Part shown: one piece after another, positions 27,629 through 36,918 of the stretch
Position numbering within the stretch: position 1 is the stretch's first letter
Layout: the number at the start of each line of letters is the position of its first letter
From: Paenibacillus sp. FSL R5-0623
GTDB taxonomy: Bacteria; Bacillota; Bacilli; Paenibacillales; Paenibacillaceae
Reading direction: 5' to 3'
Assembly (NCBI RefSeq): GCF_037974265.1
Contig: NZ_CP150233.1
Location: 3,968,001-4,032,000 of the forward strand
Length of the DNA: 64,000 nt
Notes under the pieces: generated by a model
Database searches by the model: none
Told to the model about the DNA's origin: nothing
What the model saw: only the letters and a program-made list of their open reading frames with translations
Translations under genes and position numbers: made by a program

Positions 27629-28924
27629 CTACCTCACATGACCTGAGGGCAGTTTGATAATACGTACCTGCTCACCCGCAGGAATACCTTTTTTCTCAGG
27701 TGGGATAACTATCAGACAATCACTATCCTTAATGGTAATCATCACACTGGATTCATCTACACGGGCTGCGGCTGGTATCGCGTATACCATCCCATTGCGA
27801 ATCTCAGTACGCCCACGTACAAATCGTGTGAAATTGTTTACTTTGGTGTACCCATCTTCCAAGATGGCAGTCCATTCTTCCAGATAAGGATGAGCATCTG
27901 CCTGCATGGACCGAATAGTTGGACGAACAAAGAGACCAAAACCCACAAAACAAGCCCCCGGATTACCCGAAAGTGCAAAAAGCAATTTATCTTTATATAC
28001 AGCAGCTGTGGTCACACTGCCTGGTCGCATCGTCACTTTGTTAAACAACATCTCCACATGTTCTTCCAGCACAAGTTCGCCCATAATATCATAATCCCCG
28101 ACGGATACACCGCCTGTGGTCACCACGATATCATTATCTAGAATGGCTTCTTCCAGTTTGGTCCTTGCCGTGTTCACATCGTCTGCAATAGAACCATACA
28201 TCACAGGCTCTCCACCTGCCTCAACAACCAGAGAGCGCAGCATGTAACTGTTGCTATTCCGAATCCGACCTGGTTGTAATGGTTCATCTACATCAAGCAA
28301 TTCCGTGCCCGTTGCGAATATCGCCACCTTTGGACGTTGAAATACGGGAACTTCTGCTATGCCAAAAGTAGCTAACACGGACTGCTCCCCTGCCCTGATG
28401 ATCGTTCCTGCTTCGAGCAGTTGCTGTCCCGCTTGGACTTCCAGTCCGATTGGGGTGATGTTAGCACCTGACAATATTTGCCGTTTCAATGCAATCCACT
28501 GTTCTCCGTCCTCTACCTTGCTCTCGGTCATCTCCATCATGACTACCGCATCCGCACCTTCCGGGACCTGTGCACCCGTCATGATGCGAGCAGTTGTACC
28601 TGAAACAATGGTGTGATTCGAGGTGTAGCCGCAAGGAATTTCATCAATTACTCGAAACCAAACTTGATGATCACTCGATGCATCTATGGTATCTGTACTT
28701 ATAATCGCGAATCCATCCATACCCGATCTCCGGAAGAATGGATACGGATGAGGAGCCTGAATTGTCTCTGCAAGTGTGCGGCCATGAGCAGATTCAAGGT
28801 GAACTTTCTCTATGGAGCCTACAGTAACTCTTGCAGCTATTTTGGCTTGGGCATCCGGTACCTGTACAGCTGTACGATTGAATTTGGCAGTTGTCATATC
28901 ATGTGAATGTGAGTTCATTTTCAA
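27629..28924 (-). CDS. moeA: molybdopterin molybdenumtransferase MoeA
   Basis: A 431-residue molybdenum-inserting enzyme of Moco synthesis. The opening domain, PYPFFRRSGMDGFAI, ARIMTGAQVPEGADAVVM and FATGTELL are typical; the central TTGGVSVGDYD loop and LFALSGNPGACFVGF carry the catalytic fold. TTG at 28924 is preferred since AGGAGG lies 11 bases ahead; ATG 28918 is further. Operon with mobB downstream. Confidence 0.92.
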   Translation of the reverse strand: MKMNSHSHDMTTAKFNRTAVQVPDAQAKIAARVTVGSIEKVHLESAHGRTLAETIQAPHPYPFFRRSGMDGFAIISTDTIDASSDHQVWFRVIDEIPCGYTSNHTIVSGTTARIMTGAQVPEGADAVVMMEMTESKVEDGEQWIALKRQILSGANITPIGLEVQAGQQLLEAGTIIRAGEQSVLATFGIAEVPVFQRPKVAIFATGTELLDVDEPLQPGRIRNSNSYMLRSLVVEAGGEPVMYGSIADDVNTARTKLEEAILDNDIVVTTGGVSVGDYDIMGELVLEEHVEMLFNKVTMRPGSVTTAAVYKDKLLFALSGNPGACFVGFGLFVRPTIRSMQADAHPYLEEWTAILEDGYTKVNNFTRFVRGRTEIRNGMVYAIPAAARVDESSVMITIKDSDCLIVIPPEKKGIPAGEQVRIIKLPSGHVR

Positions 28925-29118
28925 AAGTATTCTTACCTCCTAGAGACATATCATCTTTTTAAAAAGTGTAGCCCGAATGCTGTAAGATAACAAGTACATC
29001 ACTTATTGAATCCTGTGACAATATCTTATTTCTTACAGGTGTAACATCCTTGACCAATATTCAACATGAAAGGCATCTTGTCTGCTCATAATATAAGTGA
29101 CAAAGGGAGGCGATAATC

Positions 29119-29409
29119 ATGAGTAATCGATGTGAATTATGCGGAAGAGAACCTGTGAACACAACCGTTCATCATCTGACACCCAAAGAAATGGGCGGAA
29201 CATTACTGCCAACAGCCAACCTGTGCATCCCCTGTCACAAACAGATTCATTCGCTTTACACCAATCGCGACATTGTAACCCTTGGTCTCACGAACCTGCA
29301 ATCCTTGAGACAGGATGAACGAATGATTCCATTTATCCGCTGGATTCGTAAACAGCCTGCTTCAACGATTCCCCGTGTACGCAAATCCAATCATGTTCGC
29401 CAATCGTAA
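29119..29409 (+). CDS. HNH-type endonuclease-like protein, 96 residues
   Basis: A short protein with the Cys-x-x-Cys...Cys-x-x-Cys zinc frame of HNH nucleases: CELCGREP (5-8), TVHHLTPKEMGG (HH, about 21-22), the Asn in TANLCIPCHKQIHSLY. Small stand-alone HNH proteins are widespread in Firmicutes, function usually unknown. Start ATG has GGGAGGCG. No restriction or phage genes are nearby. Confidence 0.8.
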   Translation: MSNRCELCGREPVNTTVHHLTPKEMGGTLLPTANLCIPCHKQIHSLYTNRDIVTLGLTNLQSLRQDERMIPFIRWIRKQPASTIPRVRKSNHVRQS

Positions 29410-29520
29410 ACCAAAAAGAACAGCTCCAAGGTCATATGCCGGCGAGGTGATTCGCCTTCCCTTTTCACTGTTCTTAAATGAACTATGCGATTGGCAGCCA
29501 TCCTTATGATTAGATGTTTA

Positions 29521-30258
29521 TTATCTTCGCCTCTTAATTCGGCCGCCGCCCACTCTGGTTTTTGGTTTTTTGTAGGATTTTTTAGGTGAATCAAACAACC
29601 CACCACTGCTCTTGTTACGATCAATGGTCCCCTTGCTCTGATCCCTGTTGCGGTTGAATAATCCTCCGCCAGATCCCACGCTTGAATCTTTATCGCTTCC
29701 GCGCCTTGTAATCGTACCTTTCCGATCAACAGTAATAGGTGGAGCAAGCTTCTTGTCATTACTTGTTGGTGCACGATAAGATCCTGCACTCGGTTTATAC
29801 GTATCTTTATTGGTATATCCTCGATAGTTGCCATAACCTCGCCCGCCAAAAGAATCGAACAGATTACCGATTAACGTAGCGGTCAGATAACCTTGTAAAA
29901 AAGATGAATCGTAGTTCTGCCGAACATATTCCTTGGAGTCCACCTCAACCAAGGTATCCTCCGGCTTGTTCGGGTCTTGTTGCAGGTGATAATACTCGTC
30001 CTGATACACGAGGAACATACGCTCTGTGTTCTCTGCCGAGATCTGATCCGGTTGCCTTTGGTCAGACAATTCCTGGGCCACTTCCGGAACGGTACGGTCA
30101 GAAGCCCGGTACACATAGGACGTTGAGTTACCACTGCCGTTAACCGATTCAAGCGGGTATGTGTCCTGAACAGAAGGTGCTCCGCACGCGGACAACAGAG
30201 ACATCACAAGGCTGAGGACCAGCATTAATTTTAATCCATGTGCCAAGCGTTTTTTCAT
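29521..30258 (-). CDS. DUF4247 lipoprotein
   Basis: A 245-residue lipoprotein with lipobox SACG around residue 25, then a globular region about 40-135 (VPEVAQELSDQRQP, TERMFLVYQDEYYHLQ, VDSKEYVRQNYDSSFLQGYL), followed by a Gly/Arg/Ser/Lys-rich C-terminus ending KTRVGGGRIKRRR. DUF4247 proteins occur next to PspA, DUF350 and DUF4178 genes in Firmicutes, as here. The basic tail could contact wall polymers or the membrane; that is speculation. Last gene of the operon. Confidence 0.85.
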   Translation of the reverse strand: MKKRLAHGLKLMLVLSLVMSLLSACGAPSVQDTYPLESVNGSGNSTSYVYRASDRTVPEVAQELSDQRQPDQISAENTERMFLVYQDEYYHLQQDPNKPEDTLVEVDSKEYVRQNYDSSFLQGYLTATLIGNLFDSFGGRGYGNYRGYTNKDTYKPSAGSYRAPTSNDKKLAPPITVDRKGTITRRGSDKDSSVGSGGGLFNRNRDQSKGTIDRNKSSGGLFDSPKKSYKKPKTRVGGGRIKRRR

Positions 30259-30270
30259 TGGGAACCTCTC

Positions 30271-30777
30271 CTAGCTCGAACGAATCACTTTGATATCCGC
30301 AGGAAGAATGGACTCACCCTCATACAGTGTAAATCTTCTGTCTTGCCACTCCACCCGAAGAAGCATATTATCATCCGACTGATACTGCCATACCAATTGT
30401 TCTCCAGCCTGGCCATATGGAGTTCTACCTGCCGTTGATACCATGCCTCCATACTCTTCCTCCAGATGATATGCGCGTCCATCCAGATCCAGCAATGTGG
30501 GCACCTCATCAGGTGTATCAAGCCTGCCATCAATTGGTGTATATAGAGCGTAACGTGTGAGTTCACGTTCTTCGATATGCAAATATCGAAATGCGGTACC
30601 ATCCTGCAGCGTGAGCACAACTGCATTTCGAGCACGATTTTGTACCCGACCAACGACTTCATAAGTGACCAGAGAAACCTCACAGATATCACCAGGTGCA
30701 AGCTGAAGCATCGTTTTCTCTGCCTGCGGTGGTTCAGGTTTTGTTAGTATTCCTTTAATTCGTTTCCATACACTCAT
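30271..30777 (-). CDS. DUF4178 domain protein
   Basis: A 168-residue cytosolic protein, beta-rich, matching DUF4178: LQLAPGDICEVSLVTYEVVGRVQNRARNAV near residue 25, then FRYLHIEERE, and WQYQSDDNMLLRVEWQDRRFTLYEGE near the end. It follows DUF350 and precedes DUF4247, a conserved PspA-associated neighbourhood. Biochemical function is not known. AGGAGTAATT precedes the ATG. Confidence 0.85.
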   Translation of the reverse strand: MSVWKRIKGILTKPEPPQAEKTMLQLAPGDICEVSLVTYEVVGRVQNRARNAVVLTLQDGTAFRYLHIEERELTRYALYTPIDGRLDTPDEVPTLLDLDGRAYHLEEEYGGMVSTAGRTPYGQAGEQLVWQYQSDDNMLLRVEWQDRRFTLYEGESILPADIKVIRSS

Positions 30778-30800
30778 GAGAATTACTCCTGTTCCTTATC

Positions 30801-31202
30801 TTATAAACAAGCTGCAATAATCAGTGCGCCCACGATATGTAAAGCGCCAGAGAACAACCCGTATCCTGTCTTCCCTTGCTGAATTCCTGTATCCAGATCC
30901 AGATTGGCCCATTTGCGAATCATAAAGTGTACAACACTCTCCAGAATCAACAAAATGATAAAGGATACAACGGAGACCAACAATGCTTCTCCAAGATGAC
31001 CAGCCGTAGAAATGGACGTAGCGAGTACATACCCTTGTGCAAATAATTTCATAACCATACGTGTAGTAACGGCCATATTGCCAGCCTTAACTTCAGCAAA
31101 ATCCTTATATTTCGTGAACAGTGAGTCGATATACATCAAAACAAACAGCAAAACCGAACCAGATACTGTCCAGACCAGCATCGCCAAAATATTCAAATCC
31201 AT
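30801..31202 (-). CDS. DUF350 membrane protein
   Basis: A 133-residue integral membrane protein with four hydrophobic helices (opening LAMLVWTVSGSVLLFVLMYID, then KLFAQGYVLATSISTAGHLGEALLVSVVSFIILLILE). DUF350 proteins are about this size and are found with PspA-like genes. A hairpin with T-run lies between pspA and this gene, so expression may be partly uncoupled from pspA. Confidence 0.85.
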   Translation of the reverse strand: MDLNILAMLVWTVSGSVLLFVLMYIDSLFTKYKDFAEVKAGNMAVTTRMVMKLFAQGYVLATSISTAGHLGEALLVSVVSFIILLILESVVHFMIRKWANLDLDTGIQQGKTGYGLFSGALHIVGALIIAACL

Positions 31203-31241
31203 TTACACAGCCCCCACATATCAACATGAACCGCATTTAAA

Positions 31242-31271
31242 AGCGAAGGAGAAATGCTCTTCTCCTCCGCT
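31242..31271 (-). terminator. attenuator-like hairpin inside the psp operon
   Basis: Stem AGCGGAGGAGAA/TTCTCCTTCGCT followed by TTTT on the minus strand, between pspA (stop 31299) and the DUF350 gene. Likely lowers downstream expression. Confidence 0.7.
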
Positions 31272-31298
31272 GGTTAACCCTGCTGACAACCAAGGTAA

Positions 31299-31970
31299 TT
31301 AGTTCTTATTATCGTACTGTTTCATCAATGCTGCGAGTTCATCTTCAACAGCCTGATCTTTACCCAACTTCTCGAACTCTTCATCCAAAGACTTGCCTTT
31401 GGAAGACATTTCGTTGCTTGCTTCTGCCTGTGCTTCCATCTGCATCATTTTCTCTTCCATACGCTTCATACCAGCACTTGCAGTATCGGAGCCAAACCCA
31501 TTCAACGCTTTGTTGATTTCCGTTTGGGCTTTTGCTGCATTGTAGCGGGCTACCAATGTTTCGCGTTTGTTCTTCATTTGAGTCAGTTGCTTACGCATCT
31601 CGTCGAGCTTGCCACGCAGGTTATCTGCAGAAGCCTTGTTTTGGTCATAGCTGGTTTTGTACTCAACCATCTTCTCTTCAGCAACCTTTTTCTCTTCCAG
31701 GGCACGCCGAGCCAAATCCAGATTCTGAGCACGTGCCGCCGTATGCGCCTGCTCTTCACGTTTCTTCACAAGAGCTTCCTGCTCTTCGAATAACTGCTTG
31801 AATTTCTTCTCAATGGCGATCTGTTGAGCTACTGCTTTCTCCGCATCTTCCAGATCCTCTTGCATGTCACGGATATATTGGTCCGTCATCTTGATTGGAT
31901 CTTCCGCTTTGTCAATAATGGCGTTGATGTTAGACATGGTTAGATCACGCAAACGTTTGAAAATGGACAT
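31299..31970 (-). CDS. pspA: PspA/IM30 family membrane stress protein
   Basis: A 223-residue coiled-coil protein of the PspA/Vipp1/ESCRT-III superfamily that maintains membrane integrity. The opening MSIFKRLRDLTMSNINAIIDKAEDPIKM is the family amphipathic helix, followed by long coiled-coil segments (IAIEKKFKQLFEEQ and MRKQLTQMKNKRETL). The start at 31970 is chosen over the long upstream extension because MSIFKRL is the canonical N-terminus and GGAGGAAT precedes it. Part of an operon with four accessory genes. Confidence 0.93.
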   Translation of the reverse strand: MSIFKRLRDLTMSNINAIIDKAEDPIKMTDQYIRDMQEDLEDAEKAVAQQIAIEKKFKQLFEEQEALVKKREEQAHTAARAQNLDLARRALEEKKVAEEKMVEYKTSYDQNKASADNLRGKLDEMRKQLTQMKNKRETLVARYNAAKAQTEINKALNGFGSDTASAGMKRMEEKMMQMEAQAEASNEMSSKGKSLDEEFEKLGKDQAVEDELAALMKQYDNKN

Positions 31971-32081
31971 TATGTTATTCCTCCTAGTCGATATTACATC
32001 GTATATAAACATACATACGTAACAATCTACAACTCGTTTCAATTTTAGCAAATAAAATCAAAACATTCGATGGCTCTTATG

Positions 32082-32423
32082 TCAGGAAGACCGCTTATCT
32101 TTGTTCAGATGATCCTCCATCAACCTCTCTGCAGTCTGCACGATTTCGTCGATCTGCATCCGCGTGATGGAATCAAAATGAATACCCATGATCACCGTAA
32201 CGGTTACTTTCAGATTCAGGGCAGCCTTTCGGGCAAGCCGCTCACACAGCTCTTGTTCCTTATGCCCCGGAATATGTACCGTCGTCCCGCTGACGCGCTC
32301 ATGATCCACGTAGAATGTGGCTGCGGCGCCAATATGCGCCTTTCCTCCCGTAACGAGAAAAACCTTATCTTCTCCTGCTTCAATCACCTGTAAACGTATG
32401 GATTTCAAATCATATGTACTCAT
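32082..32423 (-). CDS. LpdD-like (prenylated-flavin chaperone-like) family protein
   Basis: A 113-residue protein starting MSTYDLKSI. The pattern LVTGGKAHIGAAATF, PGHKEQELCERLARKAAL and VIMGIHFDSITRMQID resembles LpdD, which accompanies UbiD-type decarboxylases, but no decarboxylase is nearby. Family assignment is by recalled pattern only. It directly precedes pspA on the same strand and may be its operon partner. ATG 32423 fits GGTGG spacing better than 32429. Confidence 0.5.
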   Translation of the reverse strand: MSTYDLKSIRLQVIEAGEDKVFLVTGGKAHIGAAATFYVDHERVSGTTVHIPGHKEQELCERLARKAALNLKVTVTVIMGIHFDSITRMQIDEIVQTAERLMEDHLNKDKRSS

Positions 32424-32576
32424 ACCCATCCACCTATCCTTTTCTATATGTTTTATATGGAGGAATTATGGCTGTCATAAGCTAAATCCGCAATGAAACT
32501 TCTCACACTACGCATAACTTGTAGATAGCCCGGGCATACCAAAGAGAACGTCATTTTGGAAAAGGAGGCCGTTATT

Positions 32577-33368
32577 ATGCGCGTACGCCTCATTATGCTG
32601 ATGGTTATCGTTATTTTTCTCGGAGGATATCATGCTCCAGTTTCATCGCGGGATGTTTCAAGCCCGCCAAGTGAATCCGTATCAGGTTCGGATTCTGCGG
32701 AAGAAGAACAACTGACATTGGGACAGTTACGTCAAAAATATGCCGATACGTTCAAAACGAATGGTCCTTCAACCAAGAAGGTTGCACTGACTTTTGATGA
32801 TGTACCTGACCCACGGTTTACTCCACAAGTACTGGATGTATTGAAGAAATACAATGTCAGAGCTACATTCTTCATCGTGGGTAGTCGTGCTGAGAAACAT
32901 CCGGATCTGGTGAAACGCATCGTTAAGGAAGGGCACATGGTTGGTAATCACAGCTACAATCATCCTGAATTCAGTAAGCTGTCGATGAATGCCTTTCGTA
33001 AACAAATTCTACATACCGGAGATATTATTCAACGTTTGGCGGGATATACGCCCAAGATGATTCGACCGCCTTATGGAGACATTAATGAAGAACAGCTGAG
33101 ATGGGCTGCCAAACAACACTATAGCATTGTGAACTGGAACGTAGACTCCCTGGACTGGAAAGGCCTTTCAAAGGAGCAGGTGAAAGATAACATCCTGTCT
33201 GCCGTAAAACCAGGCTCCATTGTTCTGCAACATGCTGGAGGCGGTGTAGGATCAAACCTGAACGGCACGATTGAGGCTTTGCCTGAAATCATTGAGGAAT
33301 TGCAAAAGCGCGGATATGAACTCGTCACCTTGGACGAAATGCTGGGATTGTCAAAGGCCAAAGATTAA
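32577..33368 (+). CDS. polysaccharide deacetylase family protein
   Basis: A 263-residue secreted carbohydrate esterase (CE4). An N-terminal hydrophobic helix (LIMLMVIVIFLGGYH) precedes a short Ser/Glu linker and the NodB fold. Motifs are clear: LTFDDVPDPRF, NHSYNHP (His-x-x-x-His), RPPYGDI, WNVDSLDW and LQHAGG. It removes N-acetyl groups from peptidoglycan or related polymers. ATG at 32577 has AAAGGAGG; TTG at 32556 overlaps it. Confidence 0.9.
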   Translation: MRVRLIMLMVIVIFLGGYHAPVSSRDVSSPPSESVSGSDSAEEEQLTLGQLRQKYADTFKTNGPSTKKVALTFDDVPDPRFTPQVLDVLKKYNVRATFFIVGSRAEKHPDLVKRIVKEGHMVGNHSYNHPEFSKLSMNAFRKQILHTGDIIQRLAGYTPKMIRPPYGDINEEQLRWAAKQHYSIVNWNVDSLDWKGLSKEQVKDNILSAVKPGSIVLQHAGGGVGSNLNGTIEALPEIIEELQKRGYELVTLDEMLGLSKAKD

Positions 33369-33401
33369 GATGACCATGAAGTAATAAATGAGAATATTAA
33401 A

Positions 33402-33445
33402 AGGGTGCTGTTCAATCGCAAGTTTGCGACTGGCAGACACCCTGT
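33402..33445 (+). terminator. terminator of the polysaccharide deacetylase gene
   Basis: Two-part stem AGGGTG/CACCCT enclosing TCGCAA/TTGCGA; follows the stop by about 35 bases. T-tract is short, so moderate confidence. Confidence 0.6.
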
Positions 33446-33472
33446 TTGAATTCGTTAGATGTAATTAATTTT

Positions 33473-34144
33473 CTACTTCAGAATGTACAGCTCGATATCC
33501 TGAAATCCAAATGTGCTTACGGACTGTTTGCTACCCGGGATAAAGATATCAATCCGGTGACCCTTGATTGCACCGCCTACATCACGCGCGGTGGCTACAA
33601 AAGCCTGTTTTGGCAATCCTGGATGGCTGTGACCCGTTACCAGTACTTTGGTTCCGAGTGGAATTACACTTGGATCAACTGCAATCGTACCCAGTTCAAG
33701 GTCATTTCCGAAATAATCGACTGCACCCCAGCCTCCATTTTCAGACGGATCTGCAGAGTATGCCGTTGCTTTTACGTTCACAGCTTTGCTGTAATCGAAT
33801 GTTTTACCCCAGGCCTGAACCACTTTGTTATCTGCATTAACGTCCAAGCTCGCTGTGGTAACTGTTTTGGCTTGGGTCTTGCTCTCCGTCGCCGCGGCAG
33901 CTACATTGTTTGCCTTACCGGGAATCGTAATTTTCAAACCACCATAAATATTGTAAGGTGAAATGTCGTTGTTTGCTTTAACCAATGTGTTCATTGCTAC
34001 TCCATATTGTTTTGATAAGGTGTAGAAGGTATCCCCTTCTTTGGCCACATGAACTGAATCGGCGTGAGCCGGAACGGCTTGAATAAGCATTGCTGTTGTC
34101 ATTAATGCTACTGCTGTTTTGGCTATACGTTTCTTGTTAATCAT
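33473..34144 (-). CDS. LysM plus 3D-domain cell-wall protein (YocH/YuiC-like)
   Basis: A 223-residue secreted protein. Signal peptide (1-28, MINKKRIAKTAVALM...AHA), one LysM repeat (about 30-75, KEGDTFYTLSKQYGVAMNTL...GGLKITIPG), a linker, and a C-terminal 3D domain with three Asp (NVKATAYSADPSEN, LGTIAVDPSVIPLGTKV, TARDVGGAIKGHRIDIF). 3D domains are the catalytic parts of MltA-like lytic enzymes such as Sps/YocH wall lytic transglycosylases. Synthesis is governed by the c-di-AMP riboswitch directly upstream, as for yocH-type genes. Confidence 0.92.
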   Translation of the reverse strand: MINKKRIAKTAVALMTTAMLIQAVPAHADSVHVAKEGDTFYTLSKQYGVAMNTLVKANNDISPYNIYGGLKITIPGKANNVAAAATESKTQAKTVTTASLDVNADNKVVQAWGKTFDYSKAVNVKATAYSADPSENGGWGAVDYFGNDLELGTIAVDPSVIPLGTKVLVTGHSHPGLPKQAFVATARDVGGAIKGHRIDIFIPGSKQSVSTFGFQDIELYILK

Positions 34145-34160
34145 GGTCTTCCTCCCTCAT

Positions 34161-34340
34161 TGTGCCTGCGAAGTTAGTTGTCGGATTCGGATGAGGAGCC
34201 CACCCTATAGGTTCTTCATTACATTTGAAACGTTATGTACCCCTAATTCACCCCAAGCAGTGTGCTGTAGATCTTCCCCCTGCACAATCTGCATCGTTAC
34301 ATCCCCCACACTCCCTGTCCGGAAGTTTCGGCAGAGTTCA
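34161..34340 (-). promoter_or_regulatory. c-di-AMP (ydaO-yuaA) riboswitch
   Basis: Read on the minus strand it has the ydaO blocks: GAACTCTGCCGAAACTTCCGG, GGGAGTGTGGGGGATG, CTTGGGGTGAATTAGGGG, CTATAGGGTGGGCTC, and the highly conserved end CCGAATCCGACAACTAACTTCGCAGGC. Known elements of this class bind c-di-AMP and turn off wall-lytic and potassium-transport genes. It precedes the LysM-3D gene by about 16 bases. Confidence 0.95.
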
Positions 34341-34348
34341 ATATATCA
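34340..34348 (-). promoter_or_regulatory. candidate extended -10 promoter before the c-di-AMP riboswitch
   Basis: Minus-strand TGATATATT (extended TG -10), its start expected at the first bases of the aptamer. No good -35 at 17 bp. Confidence 0.45.
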
Positions 34349-34512
34349 CAATTTTGTAACCTGAACTTGTAGTAATTCTTACCAAATAGTTTTTAGCATG
34401 TAAGCATGTGTAAGAATACTGCATACTCTAGAATTGTTGGACGACCCGATTCCTTTACATCTGGTAACAGAATAGTTACTTTTCCGAATCCATACGTGAT
34501 TATTATCCATAA

Positions 34513-34550
34513 AAAAATAGCGTTACCGACTCGAAGTCAGTAACGCTATT
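34513..34550 (-). terminator. terminator of the amino-acid ABC importer operon
   Basis: Stem AAATAGCGTTAC/GTAACGCTATTT around a 13-nt loop followed by TTTTTTTATGG on the minus strand. Located just after the ATPase stop at 34563. Confidence 0.9.
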
Positions 34551-34562
34551 TGATCACTTCGT

Positions 34563-35291
34563 TTAGAGTACTTTCGCAAGAAAATCACGTGTACGTGAAT
34601 TTTTCGGTGCTCCAAATACCTCATCTGGTGTTCCCTCTTCTACAATAACCCCGCCATCCATGAACAGGATCCGGTCTCCCACTTCACGTGCAAAACCCAT
34701 CTCATGTGTCACGATGACCATGGTCATCCCGCCTTCTGCAAGACGTTTCATGACATCCAACACTTCACCGACCATCTCGGGGTCCAATGCCGAAGTAGGC
34801 TCGTCAAACAGCATGACATGCGGCTGCATGGCCAATGCTCTTGCAATGGCGATCCGCTGCTTCTGTCCACCAGACAGCTGATTCGGGAATGTATCTTTTT
34901 TATCATACAAGCCCACAGTGTTAAGCAGATCAGCAGCAATTTTCTCCGCTTCCTGCGTGGATTGTTTCTTCACTTTAATCGGAGCAATCGTGATGTTTTG
35001 CTGTACCGTTTTGTGTGGGAACAGGTTGAAATGCTGGAACACCATACCCATTTTTTCCCGAGTTGCATTAATGTTGTGCTTGGGGTCCGTAATTGACACA
35101 CCTTCAAAATCGATTTCACCTGATGTAGGTTGTTCCAAGAGGTTCAGACAACGCAAAAAAGTACTTTTACCTGAACCGGAAGGGCCGATGACCACGACAA
35201 CCTCACCTTTGCCAATCGTCACATTAATGCCCTTAAGCACATCGTTATTTCCATAAGATTTGTGTAATTGTCTAACGTCTATCACTTGCAC
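34563..35291 (-). CDS. polar amino-acid ABC transporter ATPase (GlnQ/ArtM-like)
   Basis: A 242-residue ABC ATPase. Walker [10 protein letters not shown], signature [15 protein letters not shown], Walker [15 protein letters not shown] and H-loop VTHEMGF are intact. Similarity is to glutamine/arginine importer ATPases. The start overlaps the 3' end of the fused binding-permease gene by 20 bp, indicating translational coupling. Terminates at a strong hairpin. Confidence 0.93.
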   Translation of the reverse strand: MQVIDVRQLHKSYGNNDVLKGINVTIGKGEVVVVIGPSGSGKSTFLRCLNLLEQPTSGEIDFEGVSITDPKHNINATREKMGMVFQHFNLFPHKTVQQNITIAPIKVKKQSTQEAEKIAADLLNTVGLYDKKDTFPNQLSGGQKQRIAIARALAMQPHVMLFDEPTSALDPEMVGEVLDVMKRLAEGGMTMVIVTHEMGFAREVGDRILFMDGGVIVEEGTPDEVFGAPKNSRTRDFLAKVL

Positions 35292-36735
35292 TCAACTTCC
35301 TTTCCAGTCGTCCAAGCAGCTTGGACAAAATAAACGTTAATACAAAGTAGATGGCTGCTGCAATCAAAAATGGACTCAAGCCTTGATACGTAATGTTTTT
35401 GACCACACTTGCCTGATACATAATGTCCACCATACCGATAACTGAGATAATGGAGGATTCCTTGATGATGGTTATGAATTCATTACCGATCGCCGGTAAT
35501 ACAGCTTTGAATGCCTGTGGCAATATGATATAACGCATCGCATCGCCTCTTCCCATACCTAGGGAACGAGCTGCCTCCAACTGACCACGATCTACACCTT
35601 GAATACCCGCACGGAAAATCTCCGCCAGATAGGCACCACTATTGATTGAAAGTGTAATGATACCTGCCTGAAGTGCAGTGAAGTTAATGCCAAAGCTCAG
35701 GGAAAAACCATAGTAAATAATCATCAATTGTACCAGCATCGGTGTGCCACGGATCACTTCAACGTAAGCAGTACCGATCCAGCGCAAGATTGCAGCGTCA
35801 TGCAAACGGAACAAACAGATGATCAATCCAATAATTACCCCGAAGATAACCCCAAGTGCAGACAACAGAAGTGTGTATCCTACACCTGTAGCATAGAAAC
35901 TTTTATATTCCCAGAATACTTGGAAAATATTTTGCGATTTGTTCGCTTTATCCGCCATCAAGAGGCTGGCGTCCGTCACCATCTGATTGATTTTATCTTC
36001 ACTTTTCAATCGCTCCAGTGTTCCATTTACTGCAGCTAGCAGCTCGGTATTACCTTTGCGAATCCCGATTGCCGCTTCTGCTTGCTCTTCGTCCGGAACA
36101 GCAGCAGCAAGTCCAATGATATCGTCCAGATAACCTGCAGCAACGGTATCTTCAACGATTGCCGCGTCAATGCGTTTTGTTTGCAGTTGAAGCACGATAT
36201 CCGAGATTTTATCAAGCGCAGTAAGCTTCGCTCCTGGAATACTCTGTCCGATCGTTTCCTGAATGGAGCCTTTCTGAACGCCAATTTTCGCATTTTCAAG
36301 TTCTGCCATGGTTGGATATTTGTCTTTATCCACATTGCGAGCCATAATCACTTGTTTTGATTTATAATAGGTGTCGGAAAAATCGATACTTTTCTTCCGC
36401 TCATCTGTCGGGGTCATACCTGAAATTACCAGATCAACACGCCCGCTCTGCAATGAAGGCAGAAGACCGTCGAAGCCCATATCCTCAATCACAAGCTCAG
36501 CGCCAAGATCTTTGGCAATCTCTTTGGCGATCTCAATATCAAAACCGACGATTTCATCTTTGCCATTAATCACTTTATGGAATTCATAGGGTGCAAAATC
36601 GGCACTTGTACCGAGCACCAGCTTTTTACTGCTTGAATTGTCTGAAGTCCCACTTGCAAATGCCACAGGAACGGCAGTCGTCAGCAGAATAACAAAGGTC
36701 AACAGCATTATGGTGTAACGACTTATTAATTTCAA
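35272..36735 (-). CDS. fused ABC amino-acid-binding and permease protein
   Basis: One 487-residue protein: signal/TM (1-27), periplasmic-type solute-binding domain (about 35-265, with [19 protein letters not shown] and [20 protein letters not shown]), and a C-terminal permease (about 275-480) with [14 protein letters not shown] and [14 protein letters not shown] as the EAA loop. In most bacteria these are separate proteins; fused forms are recognised in Firmicutes. Substrate is a polar or basic amino acid by family. TTG start has GGGAGAG. Together with the ATPase it makes a complete importer. Confidence 0.93.
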   Translation of the reverse strand: MKLISRYTIMLLTFVILLTTAVPVAFASGTSDNSSSKKLVLGTSADFAPYEFHKVINGKDEIVGFDIEIAKEIAKDLGAELVIEDMGFDGLLPSLQSGRVDLVISGMTPTDERKKSIDFSDTYYKSKQVIMARNVDKDKYPTMAELENAKIGVQKGSIQETIGQSIPGAKLTALDKISDIVLQLQTKRIDAAIVEDTVAAGYLDDIIGLAAAVPDEEQAEAAIGIRKGNTELLAAVNGTLERLKSEDKINQMVTDASLLMADKANKSQNIFQVFWEYKSFYATGVGYTLLLSALGVIFGVIIGLIICLFRLHDAAILRWIGTAYVEVIRGTPMLVQLMIIYYGFSLSFGINFTALQAGIITLSINSGAYLAEIFRAGIQGVDRGQLEAARSLGMGRGDAMRYIILPQAFKAVLPAIGNEFITIIKESSIISVIGMVDIMYQASVVKNITYQGLSPFLIAAAIYFVLTFILSKLLGRLERKLSASDRR

Positions 36736-36871
36736 CCTTTTTCTCTCCCCTTACAATACTTTGTATGCTTCTCATGTTGATGACTGAGTCATTATAAAGT
36801 ACAATGCATGATTATGCAATGCATTTTGACAATACAAATCTTGACTTGTTTCTGAAAAAATAAAGCAAACA

Positions 36872-36880
36872 TGATATAAT
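36872..36880 (+). promoter_or_regulatory. extended -10 promoter of the M20 gene
   Basis: TGATATAAT (36872-36880) is a consensus extended -10, about 38 bases ahead of the ATG at 36919. -35 is weak at usual spacing. Confidence 0.55.
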
Positions 36881-36918
36881 CAATGAATTATTTTCATTTT
36901 TGCATAAGGAGCTTACTA

